From the NCBI GenBank assembly GCA_022592445.1, contig JABYQR010000074.1, forward strand, positions 1 to 64,000: 64,000 nucleotides of DNA. Reading direction: 5' to 3'. Below the pieces are notes generated by a model, which saw nothing but the letters and a program-made list of their open reading frames with translations, was not told the origin of the DNA and searched no databases. Below, piece by piece: positions 10,983 to 21,457 of the stretch. The stretch is from Cytidiella melzeri (Eukaryota > Basidiomycota > Agaricomycetes > Polyporales > Irpicaceae). Every line of letters begins with the position of its first letter. The stretch's first letter is position 1. The position numbers and the translations under genes are program-made.

Positions 10983-11868
10983 ATGTTCGGGAAGCTCTTG
11001 GGTCACCTTAATTACAGCAGTCGAAATCGGCAGAACAGCACACAGCATCATGATGAACACCAGCCCGACGCCGCTGCCAGAACGAGCAAGACCACCATCG
11101 CAGAACAGGTAAAGGCGGACACCATCGGAGTCTCCACCAACCGCGAAGCACTAGCTATACCGGAGGGATGTATTTTCTGTGAGGTCAGCAGGGAGAAGGG
11201 GTTTGACGTTGTTTATGAGGTGAGTTCTGCATCTAGTATGTAGTCTTTGCGGAGGTGAAGTGCTGACGTTGTTGATGGTAGGACGAGAAGTATGTTGTGT
11301 TTAGAGACCATAAGCCTGCGGCTGCGCAGCATTTGTTGGTTGTCCCGAGGAGACATATCGGTTAGCGTCACCAAGGCTTTATGGTATACACGATCTTAGC
11401 GTACGTGTTGAGCAGATAGCGTACGAACGTTGACGAAGGAAGATCTTCATGCAGGTGCGTGACATGTACTTTCCCTCTTGCCATTTGCTGGTGTCGACAT
11501 TCTCGTGACAGTAAAACGGATGGCAGAAATCGGCCACTCAGTCCTAGACGAATTTCGGATTCCTCTCACCTCCCGTCGGTAAGTTGATCCTGAACCAGTG
11601 TGTTGTTGTGTAGAATGCGGCTCTCAACATCTGCTGGCTTCACGTTCATTGACACAGCCTAGGATTCCATATACCTCCTTACTACTCCGTCAAACACATA
11701 CATCTGCACGTTCAAGCTACCCCTTACAAATCATGGCTCCGAAGAGCAAAGTACCCCATTGTGCAAGGATGGGTAGGGTACACCAAAGGGTTTAGTTGGT
11801 TCGTCGAGGTCGAGCAAGCGATCGCGATTATTGAGAAGGGTGGGAGGGTGAAGATTTCCTCGTGTTGA
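10983..11868 (+). CDS. Histidine-triad (HIT) hydrolase, HINT3-like
   Basis: HIT proteins hydrolyse nucleoside phosphoramidates or related nucleotide conjugates. Exon 1 ends after CIFCEVSREKGFDVVYE. Downstream exons give DEKYVVFRDHKPAAAQHLLVVPRRHI, a short helical part with GHSVLDEF, and the last exon with the catalytic triad motif HIHLHVQA at about 11695-11715. The order CIFC, DHxPxAxxHxLVVP and HxHxHxxA is that of the HINT3/aprataxin-like branch. About five exons separated by short GT-AG introns (for example one after 11220 and one after 11361). The stop is TGA at 11866-11868. The N-terminal about 60 residues are poorly conserved. Function within this fungus is inferred only from the family. 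Confidence 0.88.
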
Positions 11869-12476
11869 CCCACCCGTGGAATTCTCGCGAAGCATGGTTG
11901 ATAATCAGTCGTGAAATGGTGTGCGTATTTCAATAACACGTTGAGACTATACTGGCTGACTCTCACTACTTGCTCAGATTCCAGAGATTTTCTACTTTGG
12001 TCATATATATAGGTGAAGTCTTTCTGATTTAGTGTCCAACAGTTCTAACAACAAAATTTGCAGTATGAACTAATGCAATAGATTTTGTTATGGAATACAC
12101 AGTCCGTCAGACTACCTTCAAGATGTATTTCAAGCACGTCAATCAGTACGTGCAGGTACGAATTCGTTTGCAGCCCAACAGGCTCAGCAAGTGGCTACAG
12201 TCATCTTTGCATAGGAGCTTAACAGGAGAGCATTCCTGTTGCTGCTGCTAAGATCACCTTTTAGGTATGTACTCCCATCCATATTCGACTGTTCTCAAGC
12301 TACAATTTCTGAATGTAATGTAGAGTTCCCAGCGGCAACTCGGCGCTTGCTGATTGCTGTAAATAACCAACATGCCGGTACGTCTATTGCCCCTTATCGT
12401 GCAGCTTCATTGAACCATGGCAATAGGCAATTTGCTGTCTGCAGTTCGCCAGAAGCCTCATTCTGCATGTAGCTAA
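11869..12476. other. Non-coding or degenerate DNA before a solo LTR
   Basis: Short open segments occur near 12088-12160, but no complete gene or recognisable domain. The stretch ends at the target duplication GCTAA of the solo LTR. Confidence 0.4.
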
Positions 12477-13235
12477 TGTCATGGATGGCCTGACTAGCCC
12501 TTAATTTTCGCAATTTACCTCTTGTTTTTATCTGTAAAACTCCCGGCTGCAGCTTAGTTGCAACCTTTTCTGCACAAACTTCCTTTTCACGTCTATTAAG
12601 CGCCCGTATCACGTGGCTTAGACGCTCCACACGGTCACATTACTTGCTACTATGTCACACTGGCATGTGACTTAGCTTAAGTAAGACCACATGGCTACAA
12701 GCACATGGCTCAGCCCATAGCTAGGGTTTGATGTCATAGATACCGCTCACATGGGCTCCTTATTGTTCTTTCCCTATTGTTCTCTTTATGGAAGGATGTT
12801 CTCACAGGTGTGGGAATGGAATACAATAGTTGGTCTCCTTTTAGATAGATTCTCTCACGAGTAGAGTTCTTGGCAAAGTCTAGACAATAGCTATTGTTCT
12901 CCTTTAGGTAGTTCTTTTGTTCTTCGTTCACATGGCTTCTTGCAAAGCCTGCCCTTAACATATTCTGTGCACAGGTCCCTGAAGTCTATATAAGCAGCTA
13001 CATGTACGCTCCTAGCCCCCATCTCAACCTCTTGGTCTTTACTGCGCTAGGTAAGCAACACCCCTCTTGTACTACATAGCGAGTAGTATCAATACTAACT
13101 TGGTCTTTACTGGGCTAGCAACTTGAACAAAGTCTGATAGCTGGTGAAAGCATTGTGCTCTACGCCTGCCACCACCTCCTCGTTGTTTTCCACTCTGTGT
13201 CCCTTTTAGTTGCGTCGAGCTTTGTCTCTGTGACA
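12477..13235 (+). repeat. Solo LTR (759 bp) with GCTAA target duplication
   Basis: Begins TGTCATGGATGG and ends CTGTGACA, so its ends form the inverted repeat TGTCA/TGACA. GCTAA flanks it on both sides (12472-12476 and 13236-13240). It is the same family as the minus-strand copy at 48160-48917, which it matches over its whole length with scattered substitutions. It contains a TATATAA box at 12987-12993 and two copies of CTTGGTCTTTACTG further down, as expected for promoter and R/U5 parts. No internal domain is attached, so it is an LTR-LTR recombination product. Confidence 0.92.
12987..12993 (+). promoter_or_regulatory. TATA box of the solo LTR
   Basis: TATATAA within the LTR, followed about 40 bp on by the CCTAGCCCCCATCTC stretch that could hold the start site. 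The box is conserved in the minus-strand copy near 48400. This fixes the LTR orientation as plus here and minus there. Confidence 0.55.
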
Positions 13236-14358
13236 GCTAATATGCTCCCATGACCAGCAAGCACGGGCACCCATGGTCCAGCCACGGCTTTTGAGTGTCT
13301 TTGAAGCATAAGGAGCCTGCCCTTCTCCCTCATGCGCTCTGGAATGGTGTAGCATTTGATTGCAAATCCCTTCATAATCCATTATGTCGCATAATCCCAA
13401 AATCTGGCAAGTGCAGTGAAATTGGATTACCAGAAAACATCGCTTAACCTTGTTTGTGTTGTTCTACCAATACTAGTCTCGCTATTCCTGTGCACTTAAT
13501 CATCTGAATTGTCTTGCCTGACTACTGCAGCCAATATTCCACCAAAACCCCTTATGACTGGCCAGTTATTTTGAGCTACGCTTGAGCCTGTAATCCTGCT
13601 CATGTGCAAGTGATCTGAACTTTGATGTCATAATCATTATGCCAAAAGGCAGTTTAACTGAGATGTCATTATCTCAGTCTTATTGTAGTATATATGCTGT
13701 TCCAAGCAATGTGTTAATCCATGCCAGGTAAACATCATGCAGATTATTTGGTCCACATCTAGATCACATGATGAAGTTTGATGCTGTTGTGGATAAGACA
13801 CACATCAAACAACTCTCTTCCTCACACTTTACTTGACACTAAAGGGTTCACAAGACTTCAACTACTCACGCGATAGATCTTCTCGCACTCCTCAACGGTG
13901 TGGTTCGTGCAGAAGGCCAGAGAAGGTCTGGTACCACAACGATGACCCAATAGCTGGTGAACGGGAGTCCGTTAGCTTGAAGTTGATTTCATACATGACT
14001 GCGAGGGCTCACCGACAGAGTAAGTACGTGACTTTGACCGGCGTCCAATGTGTCTTTCATATCTGTGAACATTGTCACCTTTGTGTATGCGCGTCGGGCG
14101 ATAAGCTACCGCGCCACTCACGAAACAATTCTCTAGGCAGTGCTATGGTCCAGTCTGTTAAAACTATATAATATAATATGATATGATATATAGTTTCCCA
14201 CGCTTTATTACAAGGACGCTTTAAGGTAGCAGAGTTTCCACAGTCTTGATATGGGAATTATGAAGCCATATATGGAAACTCAAGTAGTAACCATCACATT
14301 AGCTGAGACGTACAGATATGGGTTGTAGTAGTACTATACATATATGTACGCCTGTGTT
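13236..14358. other. Gene-poor DNA with a possible degraded transposon fragment
   Basis: On the minus strand around 13245-13375 an open segment with GFAIKCYTIPERMREKG is followed by PWVPVLAGHG. It lacks a start and has a stop just upstream, so it looks like a degraded reading frame of unknown family. The rest shows no coding signal. Confidence 0.35.
14161..14196. repeat. AT-rich inverted repeat
   Basis: Perfect 10-bp arms AAACTATATA (14161-14170) and TATATAGTTT (14187-14196) around an AT-rich 16-bp spacer. Could be a small hairpin-ended element or simple AT-rich DNA. Confidence 0.4.
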
Positions 14359-15071
14359 TGTTAAGACCGACTATCGTCAAGGGACAAGTTGTCAGGTCAG
14401 AACCCCTTGGTGTAGCTACACTCAAGGTCTGATGATGGTCTAGGCCGCGCGGTCGCTGTCAAGCACAGTGGCAGACAGATGATGGTTTGATAGAAGGAAT
14501 ATTGATACAAAGTGGATAGACTGAGGTTCTAGTCCCCATGTCTAGCGGCTATTTATACATGTTGACCTAACTACTTCTGGACCAGTCCGAGGTAGTTGTA
14601 GCGAATCGGAGAAACAGAAAGGAAGAACAATACAGAGAGAATAACCACTACTCTGGAAAGCCAATGAGAGAAAAGACCGTCAAGGGGCGGAAACAAGGAA
14701 CAATAGACAGGTGAAACATGAGGCAGGAATCAATAGAGAAGGGGTTGAACCCGAAACAGGGGATAGACGGAGTTGGATCCGAAACAGGGGATAGACGGGG
14801 TTGGACCCGATGGAGTGGTAACGGAGGTATGGAAAGGCCGAGGGTTGAACCAAGGCAATGGTAACCAATTGGAGTTAGGTCCAAGATTTGAATGGACATC
14901 AGAAGGCAACTGGTAACATAACAGTCCGTGTTGAACGGAGGCAATGTGGATCAGGGAATGATGAAGGAAAGACGAGTTGGATCGTCAAGGCAATTGTAAA
15001 GAAGATAACTGGTTATCAAGGTAATCGAAGAAGTAAAGGAAAATGATAGGGTGTGAAGACCGTTTGTAACA
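14359..15071. repeat. Possible solo LTR with TGTTA/TAACA ends
   Basis: The segment begins TGTTAAGACC and ends TTTGTAACA, giving a 5-bp terminal inverted repeat over 713 bp, a size common for LTRs. Flanking pentamers GTGTT and GTGAG agree at only three of five positions, so the target duplication is not convincing. Inside are two adjacent copies of a 28-bp unit containing CGAAACAGGGGATAGACGG (about 14749-14803). No second copy is present in the window. Confidence 0.3.
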
Positions 15072-15126
15072 GTGAGCACTCATGTTTACAATCATTTCCA
15101 CTGAAGTTACAAGCACAATACAAGAA

Positions 15127-15176
15127 TTAGATTGACGGATACACCACACACATGTGGTGTAACCCGTGTAATCTAA
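15127..15176. repeat. Imperfect 50-bp hairpin
   Basis: Outer arms TTAGATT (15127-15133) and AATCTAA (15170-15176), and a perfect inner stem TACACCACA (15140-15148) with TGTGGTGTA (15153-15161) around a 4-nt loop. Not inside any gene. It may be part of a decayed mobile element. Confidence 0.55.
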
Positions 15177-16058
15177 CAATAAGTTTGAGATAATGTTGAC
15201 TCGCTCACCAATACCAAGAACTCCCTCGCTAGATATGAACAAGCTTGTGATTGAAAGGCCAGCGTAGAAAATATCATCACACGACGAGGAAAAGAAGCCA
15301 TGGCAGTACAGGCACACTTATACGTTCTCACGCGCGACCTGAAGCTCAAGGCCAGCGTGTGCATCGCTCTAGTAGGTGGGAGATTTGGACAAAAGCTGAG
15401 CAAGACGGGCACGAGGGGTACAGACATATTTATCACTGATCAATTGAATGAATGACTGCAACGATGAACCTCTTTGACCGTGTGACATGAAATCGAAAGA
15501 TGATACATATAAGCTGAGCTTTGGTACCATTTGTGTTCGAGGATAGCCTGCACTGGTGCGGTGAAGATGGAAACGCAGACAATCGCGTCGGAGGGTATTG
15601 ACTGTAACGATGGACCTAGACATTGCGGAACACGATATCGATAATAAGTGTTACAGCGGACACACCAGCGATGGGAGAGAAAACAAGTAGCTGTAATTCC
15701 TATTGGCGAAAGGAAAAGGGCGTTTATCGCGTAGCGATATTTTAGAAAGAGAAAGAGGAAGGTAAAGCAGCGAACACCCAGCACAGGAAAAAAAGCTTTG
15801 TGCCGCCCCTGATGCCTGAAGCTTGAAGCTTGGAGAGTGAACTGAAAGGAAGATCGGCGAGGGGAATTCGCCTCGTCAATAATCATATCGTTACATGAAT
15901 AAATATGCCCAGCGGCCGGCGTTACGCAGTGCAAGAAAATAACATGCAAGCTGAGAGCGAACACAATGAAACTGGAGATGGCGGAGGTATATAAGGAGAT
16001 GAAGCATCAAGCTACGAGCTCACGGAGGGAGAGGGGTGCGAGGGGACGTAGAGGCAGT
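15177..16058. other. Intergenic, no gene seen
   Basis: A 174-codon open frame on the minus strand (15440-15964) has no recognisable domain and unlikely composition, so it is not called. The proximal part is probably the 3'UTR of the SH3 gene. Confidence 0.45.
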
Positions 16059-17108
16059 TTAGAAGTTTGACCACGACATGACGTTATCGCGAGCGGGGCT
16101 GTTGGGCTCTTCGAGGTTGACGCTGACTCCCAAGCTTGTCGTGCGCAAGGGACGCTCTGCGCGAAGACCTTTGATCGGTTTGACGAAGCACCAGGCGGGT
16201 ACGGAGCCGAGCTCAATCTCTCCAGGCTTGAAGACGCTGTCGCGACCGACAATGCACCACCCGTCATCGTACGAAGTGACAACTGGAGGTACAAAACAAA
16301 GCATGAGTGTCCAAAGTACATATTGATCGCAGGAAAGTGACATACCATGTAAACGTTCACCAATGGACACGACGAGTTCGTCGGGGAGAACAGGGTTAAA
16401 AGTCTGCCTGATCGTCCGCTTGTCCTTGCCAGACGCGTTGCTCGCAAATGACGCCACAGACGAACGGCCAGAACCCGGCGTGACCGCGCTCAGGAAAGAG
16501 CTTCGTTTCCACGATATCCACGATGCCGTCGACGCTCGGTTGTCTTTCTTCTGATCGGGAGTGAGGGGGGAAGGGGGTGTGCCCATGAAGGGCGCGAACG
16601 GACGGGGAAGCTTTCCCTCTACCTCGTAGTGCTCGAGGATCTCAGCTTTCGAGGCGTTCGGGCTGAGGACGGTCACTTCAGGCATGACGGGGCTTTCCGT
16701 AATGTTGTGTGGTGTGAACACGTATTCGTCGTTGCGTAGCGTCACCCCATAACTGAAAAGCATGCGAACATGAAGGTCAGGGGTTTGCGTGCGAGTGTTT
16801 TTCTCTCTCTCCCTTATCGAGCGAGATGATAATATCTGTCTTTGTACGCACCTCTTTTTCTCGTCGTTCTCCATCATGATCCCGCGAACGTTCAGAGTGA
16901 GAGCCTGAATCCGATCTTCTCTGACCTGCGCGAACCCGGACTTTTTCTTCTTGACGGAACGGACGACAATGAAGACGGCGAGTCCGATGAGGAGGAGACC
17001 GATGATGGCAATTCCGATGGCGTAGATCGGTTTGAATGTGTTGTTGACTTGCGAGTCGGGTTCCGCGTTGCGTGCGACGAGTTCTGGGACAAAAATTGAA
17101 GGGGCCAT
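16059..17108 (-). CDS. Single-pass membrane protein with a C-terminal SH3 domain
   Basis: Reads from the ATG at 17108 to TAA at 16059. A short N-terminus is followed by a strong transmembrane segment (about residues 28-50, AIGIAIIGLLLIGLAVFIVV) and the basic stop-transfer KKKK. A Ser/Pro-rich cytoplasmic linker leads to an SH3-like domain: DELVVSIGERLH, then DDGWCIVGRD and GSVPAWCFV. Two introns, both multiples of three, were inferred: one after the EKK codons (ending near 16755) and one inside the SH3 domain (about 16284-16347). Both stay open if unspliced, so splicing needs transcript support. The architecture (TM plus C-terminal SH3) resembles yeast Fus1 and Sho1-type membrane adaptors of polarity and signalling. 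Identity with either is not shown. Confidence 0.75.
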   Translation of the reverse strand: MAPSIFVPELVARNAEPDSQVNNTFKPIYAIGIAIIGLLLIGLAVFIVVRSVKKKKSGFAQVREDRIQALTLNVRGIMMENDEKKRCVQRQILSSRSIREREKNTRTQTPDLHVRMLFSYGVTLRNDEYVFTPHNITESPVMPEVTVLSPNASKAEILEHYEVEGKLPRPFAPFMGTPPSPLTPDQKKDNRASTASWISWKRSSFLSAVTPGSGRSSVASFASNASGKDKRTIRQTFNPVLPDELVVSIGERLHGMSLSCDQYVLWTLMLCFVPPVVTSYDDGWCIVGRDSVFKPGEIELGSVPAWCFVKPIKGLRAERPLRTTSLGVSVNLEEPNSPARDNVMSWSNF

Positions 17109-18252
17109 GATGGCGAAACGGGAGGCAGGGTACGATTGGCAGCTGTTATGAAGCGGGTGGGTTCTTGGCTGATCAATGAAGCTCTAAAAAGCGAGCGTGG
17201 TATGCAAAGGAATGACGTGGTAAAGAACGACTAGACTGTTGCTGCAGCCCGGAAAGAAACACCTGAGGAGGTTAGGCGTGAGTAGCCGTGAGCATTCACC
17301 AGCTTGACCTGTAAGAGGGTGGGGGAAGGGAGAGGCCGGTAGCAAACAACGGACGGTGAAGGAAACGAAGGGAGGTGGGAGGCTGCAGAGCCCTGCGGGT
17401 TGCCTGTGGGTGATGGAGTCGCAGTGTTTCGCCGCTGCTCATATCATGACATTCCCTAAATGGCAAATCCATTAATGAATCACCTTGGTACCCAACTGCA
17501 TCCGCACATGAGATAACGCAACATCCAGTGCCTCCAGAGTCGACTCGGAGCGTACAAGAGCTTGTCATGGTCAGAGTGCAAGTTGCGAGAAGCTCACAGT
17601 GAAGAACACCTGTTTTACTGTGACCACGGCCTAAAGAGTCCGTCATTCAATAACGGATTTCATTCTATTTTCGGCGTTTGTGTGCAGATAACGTACTTTG
17701 TTATCATGGCATCTTGACTTGACAACGGCAGCTTCTGTCCAGCATAACCACACAAACCTTGACCGGACGGGCGAGTTCTTTTTTGCTTTCATCGGTATGA
17801 ATAAATAGCGAGTAAGTAGTACGACGGACCAGGGCCACTGGAGAAGAACAAGATATGTAATACACTACGACGACGTGCGCAGTACAAAAAATGGTAGTAC
17901 CCCAACAAAGAAGGAAAGAGTGAAGAAAAAACGCTGGGTGCTTACAACTAAAATTCCGGGTGCGAGGGAAGTAAGATAGCGAGGCGAGCAGACAACAAAA
18001 CAAGAAAAAGGATTGTGGCGCGCTGGCTGAAAGCAATGGCATCGATCACAGATCGGGGTGGAAGTGTGCCAGATGGGCGAGGAGGGGTTGGAAGGAGAGG
18101 GACTGGCAAGAGGAAGGGGGATATAATGAGTTGAATATCAACAGTGAAGGTGTGCCAATCGCAGACCGGGTTTCACTTATGTTTCCAAGAGTGCGCTGCG
18201 GCGCTTGGGCGGGAGGGGATAAGTGGATGCAGGAGTTCCGAACATGAACCGT
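17109..18252. other. Intergenic, no gene seen
   Basis: Promoter of the SH3 membrane gene, then the 3' flank of the next minus-strand gene. Several short open frames have no recognisable features. Confidence 0.45.
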
Positions 18253-19638
18253 TCAGTATCGAGAGGACGGGCCCAGCAACAGGTTGGAGGATGCCAAGGC
18301 TTTGGCAATATCGTCCTCCAGGTCTTGTATCAACGTTGAATACTGTGATTCTATTGATGGCTGCATCGAAGCGACACGCAGTCGTTCCTCTACCTCCTCC
18401 TGTGTCAGATCCAACGCCGCAATGAGTGATTTCATTGCGTGTTCAGTCATAGGGTTGCCGCCGTTGCTCGTTGATGATTCCGTGTGAGAGTGGGAGAGTA
18501 TGCGCTTGAAGGCGGGTAGGTCTCTCATCGTTTCAGGACTACCAGGTAGATCCGAAAACGGGTCTGCTTCACTGCCTTGACTACCTTGACTTACAACCCG
18601 CGAGCGGCTTGGGCTGCGTTTGCTCCTGCTAGCGTTCCTGCTGTGCGAGTGCCCGCGACTGTTACTTCGGCTCCTACGCCTGGGTATATCTCGGGCACTA
18701 AAGAAGGGGTTAGAAGTGCTTTTGCGACGCTCCACAGCGACGTCTGCGAATGGGTTCTCTATTTCCGCGCTCTCCTCCAACGTCAAGACCTCTGCAGACT
18801 CCCATTTGTGTTGTTGGGATGCTACAGCAGGCGGTGTCATCTTCGCTACGCCGAACGTCGGAGACATTTTGCCAGATTCAATGCGGACCGACCGCAGGGA
18901 TAGGAAAGAGTCATCGCCAACCGTGTCATTGTCGCCCCAGGTGACGCCACTCTGTTGCCGTTGTGTAAACGGCCGCTCGGGCTGAGCGAGCTGTCGAGCC
19001 AAATCGGGATGGTACTTGGTGATCGACGGCATATCGAATCCATGTTCCTCGAGAGCCTTGGCGGTGCGAGTCGTCCGCATGCTCATCGTCCTCTTCTTGA
19101 ACATGGAGAAGTTCTTCTCGTCCGAATCCTCCTCCGTGATCTCCTGATGACCGTGCTCCGAGCTCAACTTGTTCCACACTCCACTGTGGGTGACCTGCTT
19201 GTCTACCTCTCCACGCGCATTCCTGTGCTCGGATATGGGAGAGCGCGGCGAGCCACGGCTCTGGTTCGTAGACGAATGCCTCGTCCACCAGATGAAGACA
19301 CATATAAGCAGCGTAAGACCAATGAACGAGCCAATGCAGGCGGCAACGACAGAGGACGTAGGGAGTGAAGATGAGTTGGCCAGGGCTTGTGATGATGCTT
19401 GGGTTTGGGAAGGTTGGATGCTCGAGGTTGGAGATGATTCACCGGTGGTGAGTGTAAAGTCCGGTGCCAGGGTTGGCAGCGCCTCTGAGGCTGCCGACAC
19501 GGCTGTGACTCCTTCACTGATAATGAGGCCGCCTGTGGGTACCGCAGTAGGACTGACTGTGGCGACTCCTCCGAGACCGCTGACAATGGGGAGTGCAGAG
19601 TCTTGCCGCTTGGCGCGGCGGTTGTGACGTGTGTGCAT
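18253..19638 (-). CDS. Ser/Thr-rich single-pass membrane protein, function unknown
   Basis: 461 residues from the ATG at 19638. The frame is open to 20154, but the extra 172 residues have random-looking composition, so the internal ATG is preferred. A Ser/Thr/Pro-rich ectodomain (about residues 10-95, likely O-glycosylated) precedes one transmembrane helix (about 97-118, with the core GSFIGLTLLICVFIWW). The cytoplasmic part is long and Ser/Arg-rich, containing NPFADV, an Arg/Ser repeat run and a predicted helical C-terminus with LTQEEVEERL and LIQDLEDDIAKAL. There is no clear signal peptide, so it is perhaps a type III protein. It resembles the many fungal ectodomain-TM-disordered-tail sensors or mucins. 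No function is assigned. Confidence 0.65.
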   Translation of the reverse strand: MHTRHNRRAKRQDSALPIVSGLGGVATVSPTAVPTGGLIISEGVTAVSAASEALPTLAPDFTLTTGESSPTSSIQPSQTQASSQALANSSSLPTSSVVAACIGSFIGLTLLICVFIWWTRHSSTNQSRGSPRSPISEHRNARGEVDKQVTHSGVWNKLSSEHGHQEITEEDSDEKNFSMFKKRTMSMRTTRTAKALEEHGFDMPSITKYHPDLARQLAQPERPFTQRQQSGVTWGDNDTVGDDSFLSLRSVRIESGKMSPTFGVAKMTPPAVASQQHKWESAEVLTLEESAEIENPFADVAVERRKSTSNPFFSARDIPRRRSRSNSRGHSHSRNASRSKRSPSRSRVVSQGSQGSEADPFSDLPGSPETMRDLPAFKRILSHSHTESSTSNGGNPMTEHAMKSLIAALDLTQEEVEERLRVASMQPSIESQYSTLIQDLEDDIAKALASSNLLLGPSSRY

Positions 19639-21457
19639 GTCAATGAAGGAGCGACGACTGTAAGAGCATAAGAATGCAGTTGAGGAGGAGGATAGCGAGT
19701 TATTGCGGGGGAGGGATATGTTCTGTTGAGATGTGAATCCCAGGGTAACCAAGGCTGTGGATGTATTGCGACGTACCAAAGAGAAAAGACAGTAAAGACC
19801 GGACCTGCCTTGTACGAAGGCAGCAGCGTAGGCCCTTGCAGAGCGAATGCGGAGGGTGAGGAAGATGAAAAGTGCAGGTGGTGGTCTTGTCTCGCTCACT
19901 GTTGACGACGACCGACGGAGACGACGGGAATATGCGATACTGATGTGAGTTGCCGTTCTTGGGCGTCGTCGGGTTGATCCGCGTTGCCGAGCTACCCTGA
20001 GCGACGTATATGGAAAGTAATGTGGAACACTTTGATCCGCGCACGGAGGCTGCAAAGTTCGACAGCCCAACGTGGGTGGCCGCTTTACGAAGTTGAGAGA
20101 GTCAACGAACAAGACTGTGTAATTCAGAGAAATTTTCATTTTTTGAGTGTACATTGGGCCAAAAAAGTTGAAGCAGCGAAAGCTAGTGACGTCGATTAGT
20201 TAAATTTAGTCAAGACTCAATGCTGAACAAGACGTTGTGTGGGTTTACATGAGTATAGTTTCATGAGCGCGGTCATATCCCATCATGAGATTTGTATTAG
20301 CACCACGTTGGTCGCAGTGACAGAGGCACTGCAGAGGAGTGCCACAAAGGTCGTGATCGCCAATTGAGGGGAGGATGTTAGCTACTGGCCATGGTAGCAA
20401 AATTCCAAGTTGTTAAGACTTGAGACTCGGAATGGCAATGTGTCACTCCCAATGGCTCTTCGCTTTAGCCTGGCATTGTTTGTCTACTGTGACAGGAGGA
20501 TCATGCCTAACCGTTTCGTTGTTGAACGGTCGCCGCATGATGACAGCGCCGGAGACAAGCATTTCCTTGCGGCTAACTCTCAGTTGTCATCATTTCCGTC
20601 GAAAAGCTGATGTTCTACAGCCCTGAGTAGCCCTCCAGGTGTCCAGTAAAACACCCGAGCTCGAGACTGTAATGGTGTGGGATGCAATGGCTACATCCAC
20701 GGTGCGTCTTGGTCTGGTGCCGCCCACCTATGTCATTTATTGTACTTGATCTTCGTAGAGCCAGCAAGGTCGAGGTCAAGTTGAGCATAGGCGCGTCGAT
20801 CGAGTCGTTGCGTATGGCTGTCACCTGGCTGTGAGGTGAGCACACGTTCAGGGCAGATCCGATACGCACTTTGTCCAGGAGGGTAGTACATGTGTCCGGC
20901 TCAGCCGGAGTGCGAACGAGACATTTGCACAGCCGCCAATTCAGCAGGAGCGTGCACATCAAGCTTGTCGTTCGCTATTTTGCACGGTGTTCTGGCAGGA
21001 TCAGCTGTATTGATGAAACTCGGCCAGTGACAGAGATATTGGCGTCGGCTGCCCTACATCTTTGTATCCTCTGCCCATAATCCTACATATCTCCATGTGT
21101 AGGTATGCTCATGAGCGGTGGAAATAATGCGCGTATTGAGGAAGATCGCACCCGCTGTACGTGATGGCTGCATCGCTTTCCGGCGAAAACAAGAGACGTA
21201 TGTCCAGCAGTAACGCTGCAGCTCCGTGCATGTTATCACGTCCATCTGCTGTGCAAACGTCTCCTGCTCCCTCTCCTCCACGTACACAGCAAACCAGCAG
21301 TGCATCACAGTACGCCCATCCAAGCAGGTCTTGCGTTCGCTTTGTGGCAGTGCGCATACAAGTCACATCATTACCAGTGCGTCTATCACTTTCTAGCTTC
21401 TTGGGCGTTTGCAGAGCTCATATCTGCTTTCCTTTGCTAGCTTGAACTCGCTCCAGC
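19639..21457. other. Intergenic between divergent genes, no gene seen
   Basis: About 1.8 kb between the starts of a minus-strand membrane protein and a plus-strand transcription factor, so it holds both promoters. No conserved motif or repeat was found. Confidence 0.45.

Noticed and set aside
12734..12961. Open frame starting MLRAGFARS, also present at 48433-48660
   Set aside because: It lies within both copies of a solo LTR, antisense to its promoter. Conservation is explained by the repeat.
14749..14803. Tandem repeat array
   Set aside because: Only two copies of the 28-bp unit; kept as a note under the possible LTR and not as an array.
15440..15964. 174-codon minus-strand open frame
   Set aside because: No domain, no signal or membrane pattern, no splice-linked neighbours; likely chance.
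19639..20154. N-terminal extension of the membrane protein at 18253-19638
   Set aside because: Arg/Ser-rich, random-looking composition; the internal ATG at 19638 gives a sensible ectodomain, and the upstream part is more likely promoter.
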